This document shows, in pieces, positions 54,954 to 62,207 of a stretch of DNA of 64,000 nucleotides. The DNA lies in NCBI GenBank assembly GCA_963840785.1, contig CAWJAF010000015.1, positions 186,001 through 250,000 on the forward strand, read 5' to 3'. A program made the translations under genes and the position numbers. How positions within the stretch are numbered: the first letter of the stretch is position 1; each line of letters begins with the position of its first letter. The stretch is from JALYOK01 sp963840785 (lineage in GTDB: Bacteria > Pseudomonadota > Gammaproteobacteria > Burkholderiales > JALYOK01). The notes below the pieces were generated by a model. The model worked only from the letters and a program-made list of their open reading frames with translations, did no database searches and was not told the DNA's origin.

Positions 54954-55217
54954 ATGGATCCGTCGATCAATCAACAAATGTTGGCTCGGAATAAGGCATC
55001 GATCTCGCAGGGACAAACCAGTTCTCCACAGGACTCACTTTCGCCGCAAAAACAACGAGTGGTGACGCTGGTTGCGGACGGTAAAACTAACAAGGAAATC
55101 GCCGTAGCGCTGGAACTCAGTCCGAAAACAGCGCGAAATTATCTAGCTAACGCGTTCGACAAATTACAAGTTTCGCGCCGCGCGGAATTGATTGAACGAT
55201 TCGGACATCACGACTAA
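54954..55217 (+). CDS. LuxR-type helix-turn-helix protein
   Basis: The 87-residue product contains a GerE/LuxR DNA-binding domain: LSPQKQRVVTLVADGKTNKE, IAVALELSPKTARNYLANAF and DKLQVSRRAELIERF. The first 28 residues (DPSINQQMLARNKASISQGQ) are polar. It is a stand-alone HTH with no receiver or sensor domain of its own. The upstream membrane fragment may be its lost partner. Confidence 0.8.
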   Translation: MDPSINQQMLARNKASISQGQTSSPQDSLSPQKQRVVTLVADGKTNKEIAVALELSPKTARNYLANAFDKLQVSRRAELIERFGHHD

Positions 55218-55438
55218 ATCGTTTCCATTACAGCTCCGTTGATAGGGTCAGATGTCTCTATTACAATTGGGACACTGATTCAGGTTAACAGTTAAATTGC
55301 CCCTGCCGCTCGGGTATATAGCCAATCAAACTATAGTTACTTGCCGATACGGTGAAGTGCCGGCTTGCCGCAACGCGCAAGTCGGCTCGGCACTTTGTGG
55401 CACCGAGCTGTTTTGGCTAAAGGAACTACAACGATAAT

Positions 55439-56896
55439 ATGGCAATAAATCCTTCCAAAATTATTGCACTCGCGATTCTCGCCTTTCTGCTTAGCGCCTG
55501 CGGCGGCGGGGGTGGAGGTCAATCGGCCGGCGGTATCGGTGGCACGGGCTCATCACTTGGACCGGTGAGCGGCTTCGGTAGTATCTTCGTTAACGGCACG
55601 GAATTCGAAACCGACATCGCCACGGTTTTAATCGAAGGCGAAACGCAGAGCGGAAAAGGCGATCTGTCGAAAATCAAAATCGGGCAAATCGTTTTAGTAC
55701 GCGGCGTTTACGCCAATGCAACGGCGGGCACAGCCAGCGAAGTCATTTATTTTGACAATCTCGAAGGCCCAATCACCGAAAAAAATCCCGTCAACAGCAG
55801 CTTCACAGCGATGGGACAGACGGTGCTGATCGATGGCGATCCTGTTATCGGTACAAAGTTCTTAAACGCGAGCGGCCTTGGCGATTTGAACGTAAACGAT
55901 ATCGTCGAAGTGAGTGGCTCGCCGGACAGCCGCGGCAATATTGTCGCGAGTTTTATCGAGAAAAAAGGCGCGTTTACCAATCGCTCTACAGAAGTTGAGA
56001 TCAAAGGTAATTTAAGCGCGCTCGATATCAACTCAACAATGTTTAAGCTTGGGGCACTGACGATCGACTATGATACTGGGACGACGGTGTTTAAGAACCT
56101 GACCTTGGGCGATTTGACACAACCGCTTTATATTGAAGTGAAGGGCACGACCTTCGATGCAACCGGCGCTTTAATCGCCACGTCGATCGCGCGAATCGAC
56201 CGTCCGATCAACCCGGGAGCGCAACGTGTGCTCGAGATCACAGGCGTCACCGCCGACTGTGCGACGCCTTGCAATTCATTCACTATTGAAGGACAACGCG
56301 TAGTCACCACCTCGCAAACGATGTATAACAGCGGAAATGCGACAGACCTCCTCGATAACCGCAAAATCGAAGTCAGCGGAACGATCGATACCCTCGGAAA
56401 TTTAATCGCAGAAAGTGTTGTCTTCGTTAAAGGTAGCGCGCAAATCGAAGCACTCGCCGATGGGCCGGCCGACGTTGCCGGACAGACTTTTAACATCCTT
56501 GGGATTAACGTCAAAGTCAGCAGCGTGACGCAATTTAAGGACGCGATTGAACTCACCGGTATTGCTTCCGGCAGCCCACTAAAGATTTTGGGCTATCGAG
56601 TCGGCGACGCGCGAATCATCGCGACGCAGATCGGCCGGGGCAACGGCAGCACGCGGATACACGGGCCTTTGCAAACGGTCGATAAGGCAAATGCGGTGTT
56701 TACAATTTTAGGCGTTCGCGTCGCGACCGATAACGGCGCGAAATTCACCGGACTGAACGGCGACTTAATGGGTTTCGACAGCTTCTTTGATACAACGCCA
56801 TCGGGCACGATTGTCGCCGTCAACGGCGTAGAAAATCCCGACAACCAAATCGACGCAAGCGCTGCAGGCGGCGGCGAAATTGAGATTGAGGATTAA
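55439..56896 (+). CDS. DUF5666-repeat lipoprotein
   Basis: The 485-residue protein has a lipoprotein signal (AINPSKIIALAILAFLLSAC) followed by six glycines. The mature part consists of DUF5666-like beta units of about 65 residues each: SGFGSIFVNGTEFETDIATV...GQIVLVRGVYANATAGTASE, then TEVEIKGNLSALDINSTMFK, and EITGVTADCATPCNSFTIEG, AGQTFNILGINVKVSSVTQF and DKANAVFTILGVRVATDNGA. An acidic end (GGGEIEIED) closes it. Such proteins are exported and thought to be surface-related. A similar domain starts the AlgE-like protein at the right edge, so both may serve the same envelope system. Intact. Confidence 0.85.
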   Translation: MAINPSKIIALAILAFLLSACGGGGGGQSAGGIGGTGSSLGPVSGFGSIFVNGTEFETDIATVLIEGETQSGKGDLSKIKIGQIVLVRGVYANATAGTASEVIYFDNLEGPITEKNPVNSSFTAMGQTVLIDGDPVIGTKFLNASGLGDLNVNDIVEVSGSPDSRGNIVASFIEKKGAFTNRSTEVEIKGNLSALDINSTMFKLGALTIDYDTGTTVFKNLTLGDLTQPLYIEVKGTTFDATGALIATSIARIDRPINPGAQRVLEITGVTADCATPCNSFTIEGQRVVTTSQTMYNSGNATDLLDNRKIEVSGTIDTLGNLIAESVVFVKGSAQIEALADGPADVAGQTFNILGINVKVSSVTQFKDAIELTGIASGSPLKILGYRVGDARIIATQIGRGNGSTRIHGPLQTVDKANAVFTILGVRVATDNGAKFTGLNGDLMGFDSFFDTTPSGTIVAVNGVENPDNQIDASAAGGGEIEIED

Positions 56897-57610
56897 TCGC
56901 CGCCAGCCGGAGCGCCCGTTTACATCGAATTCGTCAAACGCTGTTTAAGTGGCCGCATCTTCGTGCAGCCGTCAAATGGGATCAGGTTCCGTCCTTGACG
57001 CTTATGCCGGTCATCGCAAGCTGCACGTACTAGCGCTGCCAATACTCCGCATGGGCCATGAACAACTAAGGTCGCCCCAGTAACCCGAAACGATCGCGCT
57101 TGCGGTTCCCGCGCGACTGCACCTTCGTCGCTTTTTTACAATCCTTCGAAACACAAAACAACGCTGCAGCGGGCCATTCGGTTTTGTGAGTTGCGCTTGT
57201 AGCGCGTGGCCGCGACCAGGGTTTTTACACCGCTCAGTATTCGGGCGCCGGCCTTACGCTATGCGGCTCTCCAAGCATGCATGCGCGAGCGCTAAGCTGG
57301 GCGAACCTCACAGGGCAGGTGATTTTGAAGAAACCAAATTTAACCAATGAACTTACTGGGTTATATCCCCCATTATTGGGGTGCTTAATTCCCCAATATT
57401 GGGGGATATGACGCAATTAGTGTAAAATTATACCAATCCGTACTTCGCCAATAGTATAATTTAATTCATTAAAACAATATATTAAAATTTTTACAGGTAT
57501 ATTCCGTATGTTGGCACGACACATGCTTTTAATTAAAAGTGTTACTTAAATACACATTTTAGTAGAGCCACCAAACCGCTTCACTCAATTTTATTTCAAG
57601 GAGATTTAAC
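56897..57610. other. Long intergenic region with AT-rich promoter part
   Basis: Some 714 bases with no supported gene. The first half has normal base composition and remnants of repeat family C around 57255-57325 (ATGCGGCTCTCCAAGC, CTAAGCTGGGCGAACCTCAC). The second half (57360-57600) is very AT-rich and contains a double dyad (57363-57409). It is probably the regulatory region of the repeat-protein gene at 57611. Confidence 0.6.
57363..57409. promoter_or_regulatory. Double CCCCAATATTGGGG dyad, probable operator
   Basis: Two copies of a palindrome, CCCCATTATTGGGG (57368-57381) and CCCCAATATTGGGG (57391-57404), with centres 23 bases apart; the outer arms ATATCCCCC and GGGGGATAT make the whole an inverted repeat. 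It lies in the AT-rich region 200 bases upstream of the repeat-protein gene. Confidence 0.6.
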
Positions 57611-57910
57611 ATGTTGACCAAAACCAAACTCGCAATTGCGTTTGTTACCCTCGGCCTGGGATTCGCGACGTCGTCGTTCGCCCTCGTTAGTTCGAACACA
57701 TTCAACGGTGTGCAAGCCAGTGGGGCCGTTAAACAAACTCAAGAAACGCAAACCATCGCCCGGCGCGGTGCCGACGATGCACCCGGTCACATCCGGCGTA
57801 GCCGTGGAGCCGATGACGCCCCAGGCCATATCCGCCGTGGGCGCGGCGCGGATGACGCACCAGGCCATATTCGTCGCGAAAATCGCCGCGCCGACCGCAG
57901 ACAGTCGTAA
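57611..57910 (+). CDS. Secreted protein with three GADDAPGHIRR repeats
   Basis: A strong ribosome site (AAGGAG) precedes MLTKTKLAIAFVTLGLGFAT, a signal peptide cleaved after SSFA. A linker of about 30 residues follows, then three tandem 13-residue units, GADDAPGHIRR plus SR, GR or EN, from 57767 to 57883, and a basic tail (RRADRRQS). 99 residues in all. The three DNA units differ only at synonymous positions within GADDAPGHIRR, so the peptide is under selection. Each unit holds two acidic residues, a His and an Arg pair. I know no family with this repeat. It could be a metal-binding, matrix or processed peptide protein. Next gene: an outer-membrane barrel. Confidence 0.75.
   Translation: MLTKTKLAIAFVTLGLGFATSSFALVSSNTFNGVQASGAVKQTQETQTIARRGADDAPGHIRRSRGADDAPGHIRRGRGADDAPGHIRRENRRADRRQS
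57767..57883 (+). repeat. Three in-frame 39-base tandem repeats
   Basis: Units at 57767-57805, 57806-57844 and 57845-57883, each coding GADDAPGHIRR plus two variable residues. Codons differ at third positions (GGT/GGA/GGC, GAC/GAT/GAT, CGG/CGC/CGT), so the repeat is old and kept at the protein level. Confidence 0.9.
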
Positions 57911-57968
57911 TCGCCGAACTCCTCCTCCTGCGTTATGTGTCGCTCAGAGAATGACGCAGGTATTTACA

Positions 57969-58006
57969 CCCCGGCCCGCAATAAAAACCAGGGCCGGGGT
58001 CTTTCT
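57969..58006 (+). terminator. Terminator after the repeat-protein gene
   Basis: CCCCGGCCC and GGGCCGGGG form nine perfect pairs around a 13-base loop, followed by TCTTTCT, 58 bases after the stop. It may only partly stop transcription into the barrel gene at 58042. Confidence 0.75.
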
Positions 58007-58041
58007 AAAAGATGTTTAACCAACCGATTTGCGAGGACGAA

Positions 58042-58830
58042 ATGAAGACCACCCTACCAGCACTGAAACTCAGCGCCGCATTGTTAGCCGCTTCAACATT
58101 TGCTGGGCAAGCTTGCGCCGGCGAAGGGTTTAGCATGAGCACCGGCATCCGTGATCGCGACAGCGCCAGCGACTTATTCGTTAAGCCCGATTCGCGCCTT
58201 CTGCCGCTCAGCGCCCGATTCGAGAGCGAACATTTCGTCTACACCGGAACGGTTTCGTATCTGCAAGTCAATGGTTTACGTGGCGTGCCGGGCTACGATT
58301 ATCGTTGGGTGAAATCGGCGCGAAATGACTCCGGAACTCCTTTGGCCGATTTTGTCGCGCAAGATGTCGACACCTCAATTACCTACAAAGTACCGCAGCC
58401 GTTGCCGGGCGATTGGAGTCTCGATGTCACCGGCGGACTGAAATTCATCAACGGCGATTTGCATGACAGCAAAACAATTCTGAAAAATTATTCGCTGCAA
58501 CTCGCCTTCACGCGCGAATTCGGCAAGCTCACTGCTGAGACCGGCGTGGGTTACCGGCTGCGCGACAACCCCGAAGGATTTATTTATCAAAACAGCGCGA
58601 ATGCTTATGTCGGCGGCGGCTTTCAATTTAGTCCGAGTACCAAGCTAGAAGTGTATCTAGACCTGCGCCAAGGCGCGCTGCTCGGTTCGGCAAACGAAGC
58701 GGAGATGACCGCCTATTTCACGCATCAACTGCCCGCTAAGAACCTTTCGCTGCAAGCGTATGCCTTCAAAGGCGTGGGCCAAGAAAGTCCGGATCTGGAA
58801 ACCGGATTCATGCTGAAGATGCGATTCTAA
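58042..58830 (+). CDS. Outer-membrane beta-barrel protein
   Basis: The 262-residue protein starts MKTTLPALKLSAALLAASTF, a signal peptide cleaved after QACA. Alternating strands follow (GFSMSTGIRDRDSASDLFVK, LSARFESEHFVYTGTVSYLQ, SLQLAFTREFGKLTAETGVG, AYVGGGFQFSPSTKLEVYLD) and the end is FMLKMRF, with the terminal Phe of barrel proteins. It resembles the transporter/porin-like barrels found near quinoprotein or EPS genes, but no specific family was recognised. A ribosome site (GAGGACGAA) precedes it; a small membrane protein gene follows 10 bases later. Confidence 0.75.
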   Translation: MKTTLPALKLSAALLAASTFAGQACAGEGFSMSTGIRDRDSASDLFVKPDSRLLPLSARFESEHFVYTGTVSYLQVNGLRGVPGYDYRWVKSARNDSGTPLADFVAQDVDTSITYKVPQPLPGDWSLDVTGGLKFINGDLHDSKTILKNYSLQLAFTREFGKLTAETGVGYRLRDNPEGFIYQNSANAYVGGGFQFSPSTKLEVYLDLRQGALLGSANEAEMTAYFTHQLPAKNLSLQAYAFKGVGQESPDLETGFMLKMRF

Positions 58831-58840
58831 GGAGGCTCCC

Positions 58841-59044
58841 ATGGACACCCTGTTGAAATACGTCTTGATCACATTGTTAGCGGTTTCTCTCATGCCCGCG
58901 TTCGCATTGATTGTCTTGCTAGCGGCTCCGCTGCTGGCGGGGGAAATCATCTCGGCCACCCTGTGGTGGCGACAGAAACAGCAACCGCTTGGATCACAAC
59001 GATTTGAACAAGCTGCAATTTACCGACCGGAACGAATGATCTGA
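58841..59044 (+). CDS. Small membrane protein
   Basis: The 67-residue product has two hydrophobic helices, YVLITLLAVSLMPAFALIVL and LAAPLLAGEIISATLWW, followed by a polar tail (RQKQQPLGSQRFEQAAIYRP). GGAGG precedes the ATG by six bases and the gene follows the barrel gene directly. No family recognised; probably a partner of the barrel protein or of Ugd downstream. Confidence 0.65.
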   Translation: MDTLLKYVLITLLAVSLMPAFALIVLLAAPLLAGEIISATLWWRQKQQPLGSQRFEQAAIYRPERMI

Positions 59045-59094
59045 AACGGTGGTAATTTAATTATTAAAGTAGTCATTTCGCTTCAGAGGAAGCC

Positions 59095-60417
59095 ATGAAA
59101 ATAAGTGTAGTGGGAACCGGCTATGTCGGCTTGGTCAGCGGCGCTTGCCTAGCCGATGTCGGCAATGACGTGCTGTGTCTGGACGTTGACGTACAGAAAA
59201 TTAAACGACTCAACGACGGCGATATTCCGATTTACGAGCCGGGATTGGAAGCCATCGTTTTGCGCAATGTTGCCGCCGGCCGTCTTAAATTCACGACTGA
59301 TATCGCCCTCAGCGTGGCGTTTGGCGACGTGCAATTCATCGCTGTCGGCACGCCGCCGGGTGAAGATGGGTCAGCCGATTTAAGCCATGTACTCGCAGCG
59401 GCGCGTAACATCGGCCGCCATATGAATAACAGCAAAGTAATCGTCGATAAATCCACCGTGCCGGTCGGCACAGCGGATAAAGTCAGAGACGCCGTTCGTG
59501 CCGAGCTGGAACGGCGAGAAAAGCAAATTGATTTCTCGATGGTTTCGAATCCGGAATTTCTCAAAGAAGGCGTTGCGGTAGAAGATTTTATGCGCCCAGA
59601 TCGCATCGTTGTCGGCGCCGACGACGAGCGGGCGATCCGCGTCATGCGCACGCTCTATGCGCCATTTCAACGCAACCACGAGCGCATTATGCTGATGGAT
59701 ATTCGTTCCGCCGAGCTGAGTAAATACGCCGCGAACGCCATGCTTGCCACGCGCATTTCCTTCATGAACGAATTGGCGTTGCTGGCCGAACGGCTTGGCG
59801 CCGATATCGAACAAGTACGGCGCGGTATCGGTTCCGATCCGCGCATCGGTTACCATTTTCTCTATCCGGGTTGTGGCTACGGTGGTTCGTGTTTTCCAAA
59901 AGATGTCCAGGCGCTGCTTCGCACGGCAAACGAAAGTGGAATGCACCTGGAAATTCTCGCTGCGACCGAAACAGCCAACGAACGACAGAAAAGCGTGTTG
60001 CCGGATAAAATTAAGCGTCGCTTCGGCAATGATTTGAGCTCGCGACGATTCGCGATCTGGGGTTTGGCGTTTAAACCCAATACCGACGATATGCGTGAAG
60101 CGCCCAGCCGAGTTCTGATCGAAGCGTTGTGGCAGGCTGGCGCAACCGTGACGGTCTATGACCCTGCGGCGATGGACGAAGGGCGACACCTCTTCGGCAA
60201 CGACGCGCGGATTCGATTCGCCGACTCGCCGATCGACGCGTTAAAGGATAGCGACGCGCTGGTCATCGTGACGGAATGGAAAGAATTTCGCAGCCCGGAT
60301 TTTGCCGCCATCAAACACATGCTACGCGAAGCGGTGATATTCGACGGCCGTAATCTATACGAGCCGGCGACGGTGCGTGATGCCGGCCTAGAGTATTACG
60401 CCATTGGACGCCTGTAG
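59095..60417 (+). CDS. ugd: UDP-glucose 6-dehydrogenase
   Basis: Ugd oxidises UDP-glucose to UDP-glucuronate with two NAD, feeding exopolysaccharide or lipid A modification. MKISVVGTGYVGLVSGACLA has the NAD-binding GxGYVGL; EFLKEGVAVEDFMRPDRIVV, YPGCGYGGSCFPKDVQALLR with the catalytic Cys, and WGLAFKPNTDDMREAPSRVL are the conserved blocks. 440 residues, normal. AGAGGAAGCC precedes the ATG. Intact. Confidence 0.96.
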   Translation: MKISVVGTGYVGLVSGACLADVGNDVLCLDVDVQKIKRLNDGDIPIYEPGLEAIVLRNVAAGRLKFTTDIALSVAFGDVQFIAVGTPPGEDGSADLSHVLAAARNIGRHMNNSKVIVDKSTVPVGTADKVRDAVRAELERREKQIDFSMVSNPEFLKEGVAVEDFMRPDRIVVGADDERAIRVMRTLYAPFQRNHERIMLMDIRSAELSKYAANAMLATRISFMNELALLAERLGADIEQVRRGIGSDPRIGYHFLYPGCGYGGSCFPKDVQALLRTANESGMHLEILAATETANERQKSVLPDKIKRRFGNDLSSRRFAIWGLAFKPNTDDMREAPSRVLIEALWQAGATVTVYDPAAMDEGRHLFGNDARIRFADSPIDALKDSDALVIVTEWKEFRSPDFAAIKHMLREAVIFDGRNLYEPATVRDAGLEYYAIGRL

Positions 60418-60434
60418 AAACGGATCGGCCATCA

Positions 60435-60509
60435 TCTGAAGAGCCGCATGTATAGCTCTTCTACAAGCACTATTGCCTGAAAGGCAAGCTGGATGCGGCT
60501 CTCGGGCAG
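60435..60509. repeat. Dispersed repeat, family C, best hairpin copy
   Basis: CTGAAGAGCCGCATG at the left and ATGCGGCTCTCGGGCAG at the right are inverse of each other (GAGCCGCAT / ATGCGGCTC), and inner TTGCCT / AGGCAA pairs fit inside. It separates convergent ugd and the nucleotidyltransferase-kinase gene. Confidence 0.6.
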
Positions 60510-60510
60510 G

Positions 60511-62094
60511 CTATATTAACCGACCCGCACCCGCATCAGCTAAGCGTTGCTCAACGCCCGCAACGTCGTCAATTCCGTTCGACAAAAGTGCCGCCGCTGT
60601 CGCTATCAATCGAGCCTCGAAGCCCCTGACACCAATGCGCCGATCACGCACGACGCTATGCAAAATACTGGCGCCCGCGAACGCCGCCACGCGCGGATAA
60701 ACGCCCGGCCATTCGGCGCTGATGTCGCGCCGATAAGCATCGAGCGCTGCGCGAAGCGCCACTTCGCATGAATCGCCGGCGCTTGTGCAAAGTCCCCACA
60801 ACACATAGTGGCCGAGTAAGATGCCGAGGTCGTAAGCAGGATCGCCGACACTCGAACAAAGTTCTAGATCGATCATCCCGATCGCGCCGTCGCCAACGTG
60901 GATATTTTTGGGGCAACAATCGAGCAGAAAAAATCCGTTCCTGCGCGCGGCGTCACTCGACGATCTAAGGCGCTGCAAATCTGCGCGCAACTGCGACGAA
61001 AATAACGGCGATTCGATTTCCGTTGTGCGCAATGCCAGCATCGCTCCCCAGTGTTGCAGATCGGTCGCGTGTTCACCCCAGAGAGCCGGAACGTTTTCGG
61101 TCATGTTGTGACACGCCGCAAGGAAGCGGCTTACCTTGACCGCGATTTCAGCGTCGAATATTCCCTGCCGCAAATACTCTTGCAGTGGTTTGCCACTGGA
61201 ACGTACTTCGCTCAACACCAGCAGCGACGATTGCTTGTCGAAATGAACGACCTCGGGCAACTCGATATCGGCACGTAAGTTGGCTCGTAAACATTTAATC
61301 GCGCGGCGCTCCGTCGACAGCCGCCGGCGCGGCTTAGGCTTCAACGACTGCCCAAGGCTGCCCGATTCGGCAGTTTCGCCGGCATACTTCACGTACAGAG
61401 ACGAACCATCGAGAGCTTGCACCCGAAACACCGGGTCCAATTTGCCGGGCACAACGCATTGCAACTCGGGGTTGACCCCGACAAGCTTGGGATCTAACAA
61501 CGTCCGCAGCTTCTCTTCGATGATATCGTTCATCTCGCGCAGTCCGCTGCGACAAATTGACCACACATTTGCGCGCTGCTCTGCACTAAGATTTTCTGGT
61601 AGCGCAGCCAAAAACGATTCGCGACTCTCATCGCCATCGGCAAGCGCTTGGCGCAATGCCGTCGCGCGAATTTTTAAAGAACCGGTCGGCAACAGCAGCA
61701 CCTCAGCCGAAACGTCTGCACGATTCTTCAAGGAAATCAAATCTTCGAAACGATCGTCCCCACTCTCGAAATCGGCTTCGCCGACGCAGAACAAAAGGGT
61801 ATCACCGGCCTGCGCTCTTTCGAGATAGCCGAGCGCGTGGGTAACTGCATTGTGCGACGCGATTTCCACGCGGGCCTTTGGGATATCCTGCAGATAAATT
61901 TCCAGCACGCGGCGCGCAACATCGGCATCCAGCGCCATTGTCGTTCCGGGAACATAGCGGCATCGATTGGAAATGATCACGACAACTTCGTCGACGTCCG
62001 GCCGCGCGGCCAAATCGGCGATCGCCGCAAAATGTACTTTATGCGGCGGGCGAAACGCGCCGGGATAGAGCGCGATGCAGTGCCTCGTAGTCAT
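60511..62094 (-). CDS. Nucleotidyltransferase fused to an aminoglycoside-phosphotransferase-type kinase
   Basis: The 527-residue protein begins with a cytidylyltransferase-fold domain: CIALYPGAFRPPHKVHFAAI has the GxFxPxHxxH nucleotide-binding motif (the first His of HxGH kept, the second position H), and SLKIRATALRQALADGDES resembles the ISST-type motif region. From about residue 190 a kinase domain follows: DPVFRVQALDGSSLYVKYAG with the ATP Lys, LDCCPKNIHVGDGAIGMIDL with the catalytic Asp and Asn, and GDPAYDLGILLGHYVLWGLC, the APH/choline-kinase ending. The usual HGD is LLD. Kinase plus nucleotidyltransferase suggests activation of a sugar or alcohol to an NDP derivative. The start at 62094 is chosen for the domain edge; 62178 is an alternative. 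Intact. Confidence 0.75.
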   Translation of the reverse strand: MTTRHCIALYPGAFRPPHKVHFAAIADLAARPDVDEVVVIISNRCRYVPGTTMALDADVARRVLEIYLQDIPKARVEIASHNAVTHALGYLERAQAGDTLLFCVGEADFESGDDRFEDLISLKNRADVSAEVLLLPTGSLKIRATALRQALADGDESRESFLAALPENLSAEQRANVWSICRSGLREMNDIIEEKLRTLLDPKLVGVNPELQCVVPGKLDPVFRVQALDGSSLYVKYAGETAESGSLGQSLKPKPRRRLSTERRAIKCLRANLRADIELPEVVHFDKQSSLLVLSEVRSSGKPLQEYLRQGIFDAEIAVKVSRFLAACHNMTENVPALWGEHATDLQHWGAMLALRTTEIESPLFSSQLRADLQRLRSSSDAARRNGFFLLDCCPKNIHVGDGAIGMIDLELCSSVGDPAYDLGILLGHYVLWGLCTSAGDSCEVALRAALDAYRRDISAEWPGVYPRVAAFAGASILHSVVRDRRIGVRGFEARLIATAAALLSNGIDDVAGVEQRLADAGAGRLI

Positions 62095-62207
62095 CTTGCG
62101 TGGCAGCGGTACGACACTTCCAAGACGTTGCTGTGCGAACAATGCCCCACAGGAGGTCATTGTTCGATCATCATTCACAATCCATGGCTCATGTTCGCGC
62201 CGAATCT

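Noticed and set aside
57767..57883. Possible CRISPR-like array of three 39-base repeats
   Set aside because: The units are directly adjacent with no spacers, stay in frame, and differ at synonymous codon positions; it is a coding tandem repeat.
59380..60189. Minus-strand frame of 269 codons
   Set aside because: Antisense to the intact ugd gene; no recognisable motif or ribosome site.
36304..60509. Family C repeats as integron attC sites
   Set aside because: The copies are far apart, do not alternate with single-gene cassettes, lack clear RYYYAAC ends, and no integron integrase is present.
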